Under the pieces are notes generated by a model. It was given only the letters and a program-made list of their open reading frames with translations. It made no database searches and was not told the origin of the DNA. From Congeria kusceri (Eukaryota; Mollusca; Bivalvia; Myida; Dreissenidae): DNA of 64,000 nt. The stretch spans positions 17,413,656 to 17,477,655 of the forward strand of contig CM051029.1 in assembly GCA_027627225.1 (NCBI GenBank). Reading direction: 5' to 3'. Below, in pieces: positions 56,880 through 64,000 of the stretch. The number at the start of each line of letters is the position of its first letter. Position 1 is the first letter of the stretch. A program made the position numbers and the translations under genes.

Positions 56880-59800
56880 GAACTGTCTGTACTGGCTTGG
56901 AATGTGAACGGTTTGACAAACGATAAAAAATCGAGTGCTGATTTTGTAAATATTATCACTAGTCACGATATTTGCTTTTTGTATGAATCGTGGACAAACT
57001 CTTCCAGTAACATTTCATTAAGTGGTTTTGTTTCACATCATTTTTATCGAAAATTTCAAAATAGGAATGCACGCAGATGCAGTGGCAGTATTGTGTTGTA
57101 TTATAAAGAAAATTTAGCTGATGGTGTTAAAATAGTAAAAAACCACCATGATACAATTATTTGGCTAAAATTGGATAGGAACTTTTTGCACACCGAAGAG
57201 GATATATATTTATGTGGTATATACTTGTGGGGTGAAGACTCACCTGCGTACAATATATGTGATGTTGACTTATTTGAAATTTTAGAAAATGATATTTTTA
57301 TGTATGATAATATGGGTGCTGTTTACATTGTTGGAGATCTAAATAGCAGAGTAGGCAATAAAATGATTATATTTTAAATGATACTTTATATACAGTTATT
57401 GACGATGTGGATTACATTCCAGATAGTACACCTGTGAGGGCCTCAATTGACAAAATTTGTAATGGTCATGGAGTAAAATTGTTGGATTTATGTAAGTCGT
57501 CATGTGTTCGCATTGTCAATAGTCGTATAGGAAACACAAATCAGTATACCTATCTTTCTCATAACGGTACCTCTGTTATTGATTATTTGTTGTGTAACGA
57601 ACGTAACTTTCCATTGATAACGATTTTAGCATTGGTCAGTTCAATGAATGGAGTGACCATGCACCGTTACACTTGTCACTTCTTTGTTGTAATTTGAAAC
57701 AAAACGGTCATAGCTACGCCGAGACTAAATTTCAGTGGAATGAAACTTATAAGCAAAAATTTAGATCAGGGATTATTGCTAATTTATCTGTTTTGAATAA
57801 TATTGTTGATTGTATAGGCTCTGATAATAGACAATCTGTTAATAATGCAATCAACAGCTTTACTGACGTACTGCGAAAGGTCGCAGATCCATTATTTGCC
57901 AAACAATGAACATTCAAAAATGTTCATGGTTTTGAAACAGATTCTTGTTTAAAACATGCAGATTGGTTTGACTTAGACTGTGTAAACGCACGAAATAATT
58001 ACCTTGAATCGTTGAGGTTGTTTAACTGCTGTAAAACCGATACAAATCGTATATACTTGTGTGAACAAAAATCATTTTATAAAAAATTAATTTGTATGAA
58101 GAAAAATAACTGTCACAAAAAGAAAATGGTTGAAATAGAAGGTTTAAAGAAAAAAAAGCCAAAAGAATTTTGGAAATATTTTAAAAGAAGGAATTCAAAA
58201 TGTGAAAATAATATACCACTGGAGCAATTTAAAGAATATTTTGAGAACATAAGCAATGATTTGTTTATTTGTTACAATGATGAGGCTGAGCAGTTTTGTA
58301 CAGAAAATGATTTTGATACTGAAAATAATACTTTTTCTGAGTTAGACCAACCGATCACTTATACTGAAATTATAGCTGCTGCTAAATCTTTGAAACGTTA
58401 TAAAGCTTATGGCAATGATTGTCTTTTAAACGAGTACTTTATTGAAAGTATCGATATTTTAGCATCTCACCTATGTGATTTATTCAATTGTATTTTAAAT
58501 TCGGGTTACTTTCCTGATAAGTGGTCAGAACGAGTTATAATACCGTTACATAAAAAGGGAAGTCAGTGCGATGTAAATAATTATAGGGGTATTACGTTGG
58601 TGAGTTGTTTGTCTAAGTTATTCACAACAGTCTTGAATAAACGAATTGAAGCTTTTTGTGAAGAAAATAACACTATTTCGGATGCTCAATTTGGATTTCG
58701 TAAAGGAAGGTCTACAATTGATGCTATTTTTATTCTGATGTCACTAGTACAGCATTATCTAATTGGAAATAAGAGACTATATGTTATTTTTGTAGACATG
58801 GCTAAATGCTTTGATACTATTTATAGAAATGGATTATGGTTAAAAATGTATAAATGTGGAATTCAAGGTAAACTTCTTAGGATTATACGCAATATGTATC
58901 AAAAAGTCAAATCTTGTGTAAAGTCATGTTCTAGTTATTCAGAATACTTTCAATATGCAGTCGGTTTGCGTCAAGGGGAGGTAATGTCCCCTCTATTTTG
59001 TTTTCACTTTTTGTTGAAGATCTTGAGTTATTTTTACAAAATGGTATTAATCCTGGTATTTCCATAGATGATGTAGTTTTAGTATTGTTGTTATTTGCTG
59101 ATGACATGGCCATTGTAGGCAAAACGCCTGAAGAAGTACAAATCCATCTAGATAATTTATTGTCATATTGTAATGCATGGGGGCTACAAGTAAATACATC
59201 GAAAACAAAAATCATGGTATTTCGAAAACGAGGTGGGTTACTAAACACCGAGCGCTGGACATACAATGGCCAATTCATCGAATCTGTTAATTATTTCACC
59301 TATTTGGGTACTGTTTTTAGTTACACTGGTAATTTTACACATCAGGAAGAATACCTTTCTGGTAAAGCCCTAAAGGCCATGAACTTGTTATTGTGTAAAT
59401 GTAAGGAATTCGATCTGAGTCCTAAAACCTTTTGTCAACTATTTGATGCATTTGTTACATCTATATTGAACTATTCCTGTGAAATTTGGGGCTTTAAAAA
59501 AGCGAAACATATTGAAAGAATTCATCTTAAGTTTTGTAAAATATTATTAAAAGTTCGAACTAATACTTGTAATGCATGCGTCTATGGTGAACTTGGAAGA
59601 TATCCTTTGTATATCAACATTTTTGTTAAAATTTTAAAATTTTGGCTTAACATTGTTAAGACTGAAAATATTATATTACAATCTGTATATAACCAAGCTG
59701 TTAGAGATAGTTACAATGGCTGTAAAAATTGGGTCTCGAATGTTAGACAGTTATTAAATGATTATGGTTTTTCATATGTTTTTGAAAACATTCAAAGTGT

Positions 59801-60293
59801 CAATACAGAATTGTTCATAAATGAATTTAAAAGTAGAATTTTCGATTCTTTTAAACAAGAATGGTATGCAAATTTGGAAAATAGCTCTGTGTTATATATC
59901 TATAGACATGTTAAAAACACTTTAGATTATGAAAATTACCTAGATATATTACCAAGATCCTTAAAACCTTATTTTTTTAAGCTTAGAGTGAATGGACTAC
60001 CACTCAGAATACAAACGGGAAGATATAGCCAAAACAGAATAGTACGTGATGAAAGACATTGTTTATGTTGCAATACTCAAGACATTGAAGATGAATATCA
60101 TTTTATTTGTGTATGTAAATGTTACTCTGACATAAGAAAGAAATATATACAAACTTTTTACTACAAACATCCATCAGTATATAAGTATTTACAATTACTT
60201 AATACAAGAGATAAAACCAGATTAATACAAATATCTTTGTATGTTAAGGAAGCACTTATTCTAAGAAACTCACTTTTAAATATGGAACGGTAG
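56880..60293 (+). pseudogene. LINE ORF2 (endonuclease-reverse transcriptase), several frame breaks
   Basis: The endonuclease part (LSVLAWNVNGLTNDKK, VYIVGDLNSRVG) stops at 57,377 and resumes in shifted frames at 57,407-57,697 (GTSVIDYLLC) and 57,673-57,909. The reverse transcriptase runs from 58,012 (NNYRGITLVSCLSKLF, VDMAKCFDT, GLRQGEVMSPL) to a break near 58,990-59,020, then continues in another frame with LLFADDMAIVG (59,088-59,120), GLQVNTSKTKIMVFRKRG and a C-terminal CLCCNTQDIEDEYHFIC knuckle, ending at 60,293. At least four indels or stops make it non-functional. RT motif style suggests the Jockey/CR1/L2 side of LINEs, but I would not fix a clade. Confidence 0.85.
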
Positions 60294-60619
60294 GTAAATT
60301 AAAACGATCATCCTCCGTTATAAGTACATACTTAACGTTGCTGTCATAATTGTGCACATACACTGTACTCGTATGTTAAAAATATACCAACTATATGATA
60401 ATAACATATTGTTTCCCCTATGTTTTGGTCACGTATACTTTATATATATGTATACTTATATTCATTTATTGTAGACGATGTACCTTGTACAAGTCTTAAT
60501 AAAATATCTGTTCTGTTCTGTTCTGTTCTTGTTGCAACATGATATTGACTAAAATATTTTATAACATACAAATATGTTAGAATTGTCAAATTTTTGTTTC
60601 ATAAACATAATTCTGTTAC

Positions 60620-61310
60620 ATTATACACAAGTATATATATATGACAAATAAAATCAATGTGAGTAAAACACAAGTATATATATATGACAAATAAAATCTA
60701 TGTGAGTAAAACACAAATATATATATGACAAATAAAATCTATGTGAGTAAAACACAAATATATATATGACAAATAAAATCTATGTGAGTAAAACACAAGT
60801 ACAAATAAAATCTATGTGAGTAAAACACAAGCATATATATGACAAATAAAATATATGTGAGTAAAACACAAGTATATATATGACAAATCAAATCTATGTG
60901 AGTAAAACACGTATATATATGACAAATAAAATCTATGTGAGTCAAACACAAGTATATATATGACAAATAAAATCTATGTGAGTCAAACACAAGTATATAT
61001 ATGACAAATAAAATCTATGTGAGTAAAACACAAGTATATATATGACAAATAAACTCTTATGTGAGTCAAACACAAGTATATATATGACAAATAAAATCTA
61101 TGTGAGTAAAACACAAGTATATATATGACAAATAAAATCTATGTGAGTAAAACACAAGTATATGTATGACAAATAAAATCTATGTGAGTAAAACACAAGT
61201 ATATATATGACAAATAAAATCTATGTGAGTAAAACACAAGTATATATATGACAAATAAAATCTATGTGAGTCAAACACAAGTATATATATGACAAATAAA
61301 ATCTAAACCA
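60620..61310 (+). repeat. 41-bp minisatellite inside the hAT-like element
   Basis: About 16 units of GACAAATAAAATCTATGTGA then GTAAAACACAAGTATATATA T. Variants are AGTCAAAC for AGTAAAAC and shortened TATATA runs. The minus-strand open frame is repeat-derived. It lies just left of the right terminus of the element. Confidence 0.95.
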
Positions 61311-61620
61311 CAAGTAATACTCAGTATTGTCGAGACTGACCAAAAAATCCAACTTAAATTTTGTGAAAAGGAAATGAAATTATCAATATGTTTACACATT
61401 TAATAGAAATAAACAAGGTAACTTACAGTATATAATTGTTAATCGATATGTGTTTATAATGTAGCAACTCAGTATTAGTATGCAATGATAATTGTGCAAT
61501 ATCTTTTTTCCCCAGTATTGCCCACTATTGCCCAGTAATACCCTGTAAAACCCGGTTTTTCCCAGTATTACCCGCCCGGGCGGGTCAATACTATAAAACC
61601 CGGGTTTTATGCCAACCCTG

Positions 61621-61738
61621 CTGATATGGGCTCGATATTGGCAGAAAAATATATGGGACACACATGGGGCTCATATGGTATATTTGCCCAGGTATAGCCC
61701 ATTTTGGGCCCGTATGGGCTTGCTTGCTGGGGAACTGT
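61621..61738. repeat. CCCATATGGG minisatellite, right remnant of split array
   Basis: Resumes with CTGATATGGGCTCGATATTG and ends GTATGGGCTTGCTTGCTGGG, the same units as 53,755-54,755. Together they are one array interrupted by the insertion. Confidence 0.85.
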
Positions 61739-61739
61739 T

Positions 61740-62765
61740 CACTTACAATTTCAATGTCAATATCCATATATTAATGATGATATATTTCTGTAAGTAGCAG
61801 TGTAAAATTACTAAAATTATCTTACTTAAATTTTAAGAGAAGATATAAATATTAATATTATATTCAAGGGAGTATCTAAGTCAAAATTGAATGTATGCCC
61901 GAATGAAAAACACATAAAATAACGCATCTGCAATGACAACATACGTAAAATTTCTTTTTAAATTTGCATCAGATAAATTGTAATTAGCACTTAGTAGTAG
62001 TTTTATATGTAATTTACATTTTATTGAGCAATATATATGCCGGTTTCAAACGATGAATAGATATCATTGCTTTTAAGTTTCTGCTTTTATATGCGTACAC
62101 TACATCAAACGCAGATGTATGTAACTTTAGATTTACTGATTATGCAGAATTTTCTGTTTTGCTGCACGCCCGAATTAAAAACACATAAAATATATCTGGA
62201 ACAACAACATACATAAAATTTGAATCAGATAAATTGTAATTAGCACTTAGTCAGTGTTATAATCATGTAATTTACATGTTATTGCGCAATAAATAAATAT
62301 GCCGGTTTCAAACGATGAATACAGTTCACTCCTTTGAAGTTGCTGCTTTGATATGCGTACACTACATTAAACGCAAATGTATGTAACTATAGATTTACTG
62401 ATTACGCAGAATTTTCCATTTTGCTGATTTTCTCTTGAATTTTATTTTTATGCATTATAAATTTCAATACAATGATCACAGGAGTATACATACACCACAA
62501 GTAAATATTGTGAACAAAACAAGATCATGCCAAACTACATAATATATATGGTCATTTACAAAACAGACCGTTATGAAGGTATATCGCAGTTACAAAAGGA
62601 CAATAACAACTCCCCACAAACTTTTATATTTATCTGGTAGTTGTGTGTGTTAGATAATTGCAAATGCTATTATGCAACTAGTTTTAAGGCCGTGAATTGT
62701 TGGATTTACCATTTTATGGTTTCGAATCAATATTTTAACAGGAAAGAACTAAAATACTGCAACAC
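61740..62765. other. Gene-free stretch with a ~300-bp direct duplication
   Basis: ATTGTAATTAGCACTTAGT, ATATGCCGGTTTCAAACGAT, GCGTACACTACATCAAACGC and TTTACTGATTATGCAGAATT occur at 61,975-62,155 and again at 62,232-62,415, following CCCGAATNAAAAACACATAA at 61,899 and 62,168. So this is a tandem duplication of about 260 bases. Confidence 0.8.
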
Positions 62766-62772
62766 CCCTAGA

Positions 62773-62826
62773 AGGATTATGGTAGAGATAGGGAGGATGA
62801 TGGTGGAGATATGGAGGATGATGGCT
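62773..62826 (+). repeat. Short forward block of the terminal minisatellite motif
   Basis: GGATTATGGTAGAGATAGGG followed by AGGATGATGGTGGAGATATG is the complement-strand form of the motif that fills 63,000-64,000, here in the opposite orientation. Confidence 0.7.
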
Positions 62827-62994
62827 TTACATACCAGTATTCAATCAGAATATCTTACTTGGTGCACTATTTTCGGTTTTTGCACATGCCATAGTTGTAT
62901 CTCACAGTGTCCTTGCTAGATCAATAGTTGAATTTCTTTCCATTTTCTTTCCGAAACTATAAATGAGGTAAGCAACTCTAGCTAGAAGTGTCTC

Positions 62995-64000
62995 ACAACC
63001 ATTATCCACTCTATCCCCACCACCATCCTCCCTATCCCCACCATCAACCGAAGTAAGAAACTCCTAGCTAGAAGTGTCTCACAAACATCATCCCCTCTAT
63101 CCCCACCATTATTCTCCCTTTCCCCCACCATCATCCTCCGTATACCCACTATCCCCGCTATCACCCCTATCATCCCCACAATCCCCACCATCATCACCTC
63201 AATCCCCACCATCATCCTTCCTATCTCCCATCATCCTTCGTATCCCTACCATCATCCTCCCTATCTCCACCATCATCCTCCCTATCTCCACCATCATCCT
63301 CCCTATCCCCACCATCATCCTCCCTATCCCCACCATCATCCTCCCTATCTCCACCATCATCCTCCCTATCTCCCATCATCATCCTCCCTATCTCCCATCA
63401 TCCATCGTATCCCTACCATCATCCTCCCTATCCCCACCATCATCGTCCCTATCTCCACCATCATCACCTCAATCCCATCCAACATCCTGTCAATCCCCAC
63501 CACCATCCTCCCTCGCGACCCCATCATGCTTGGTATCCCTACCATCATCCTTCCTATCCCCACCACCATCCTCCCTATCTCCACCATCATCACCTCAATC
63601 CCATCCAACATCCCCTCTATCCCCACCATCATCCTCCCTATCCCCACTATCATCCTCCCTATCCCCACCATCATCCTCCCTATCTCCCATCATCCTTCGT
63701 ATCCCTACCATCATCCTCCGTATCCCCACCATCATCGTCCCTATCTCCACCATCATCACCTCAATCCCATCCAACATCCTCTCAATCCCCACCATCATCC
63801 TCTCGACCCCATCATCCTTGGTATCCCTACCATCATCCTTCCTATCTCCCATCATCCTTTGTATCCCTACCATCATCCTCCCTATCTCCCATCATCCTTC
63901 GTATCCCTACCATCATCCTACCTATCTCCACCATCATCCTCCCTATCTCCACCATCATCACCTCAATCCCATCCAACATCCTCTCAATCCCCACCATCCT
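62995..64000. repeat. CCACCATCATCCTCCCTAT minisatellite, continues past window
   Basis: Units of 19-21 bases (TCCCCACCATCATCCTCCCT and variants with ATCACCTCAATCCCATCCAA) fill the last kilobase. A higher-order unit of roughly 170-210 bases, marked by CACCTCAATCCCATCCAACA, recurs near 63,469, 63,591, 63,757 and 63,959. The strand is strongly C/T rich. Open frames on the minus strand (MMVGIGRMMVG-type) are artefacts. Confidence 0.95.

Larger units (their letters stand above)
55630..60535 (+). mobile_element. LINE retrotransposon with ORF1 and ORF2, multiply frame-broken
   Basis: Coiled-coil ORF1, then endonuclease, reverse transcriptase and a zinc-knuckle end, followed by AATAAAATATCTGTTCTGTT and further TGTTC tandem units at about 60,497-60,530, which mark the 3' terminus. 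The 5' boundary is approximate. It is inserted inside the CAGGGTTGGCA element. The family is different from the LINE at 25.6 kb. Confidence 0.85.
54756..61620. mobile_element. hAT-like inverted-terminal element of 6.9 kb with 8-bp target duplication
   Basis: The left end is CAGGGTTGGCACGAATTACC; the right end, read inward on the minus strand, is CAGGGTTGGCATAAAACCCG. The first 11 bases match, and further in both ends have GGGTAATACTGGGCAAT-type repeats. CTGATATG is directly repeated at 54,748-54,755 and 61,621-61,628. An 8-bp duplication and CAGGG ends are typical of hAT transposons. No hAT transposase frame is present, so this is a non-autonomous or gutted copy, later enlarged by a LINE. Confidence 0.8.

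Noticed and set aside
62982..63876. Met/Gly/Ile-rich minus-strand frames
   Set aside because: Translations of the terminal minisatellite.

Overview
This is animal nuclear DNA: AT-rich, intron-containing and dominated by repeats. The abundant interspersed families seen here (AAGGTCAAGGTCA-type repeats, CTAATCCGGGAC inverted-repeat MITEs, the CGACTATT...GACAGCTCTTGTT family, CCCATATGGG arrays, LINEs ending in TGTTC tandem tails) are ones I associate with bivalve mollusc genomes. A heterodont such as a dreissenid mussel would fit, but the species call is inference. No prokaryotic, organellar or CRISPR features are visible.

Layout. 0-14 kb: tRNA-headed SINEs, several interspersed repeat families, two CCCATATGGG arrays, and one small candidate two-exon gene end (1279-1924). 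14.8-17.4 kb, + strand: a three-exon secreted-protein gene (signal peptide, laminin-G/concanavalin-like domain, PAN/apple domain). 19.6-22.3 kb and 37.6-39.0 kb, both - strand: two paralogous proteins whose CCCH zinc-finger block has the layout of the RNA-binding N-terminus of ZAP/PARP12, with long RG/RS/RE-rich N-terminal tails and no PARP domain. The first is split by a frame change. 25.6-29.4 kb: a nearly intact Tx1/L1-like LINE ORF2 with one frame break, flanked by copies of another repeat. 32.0-33.7 kb: a large minisatellite. 41.1-41.8 kb: fold-back repeats. 49.4-53.4 kb, + strand: the 5' part of a TBC1D24/skywalker-like Rab-GAP gene with an unusual ~440-residue acidic N-terminal extension; the rest of the gene lies beyond the window.

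The most structured region is 53.7-61.7 kb. A CCCATATGGG minisatellite is split by a 6.9-kb segment with inverted termini beginning CAGGGTTGGCA and an exact 8-bp target-site duplication (CTGATATG), as expected of a hAT-type insertion. That segment holds a frame-broken LINE and a 41-bp minisatellite, so an insertion order can be read. The whole stack appears to lie inside an intron of the TBC gene. The last kilobase is a CCACCATCATCCTCCCTAT minisatellite running off the window.

The host genes do not form an operon or pathway. The two ZAP-like genes are the only related pair and look like a local duplication that has diverged. No rRNA gene or intact tRNA gene was recognised.
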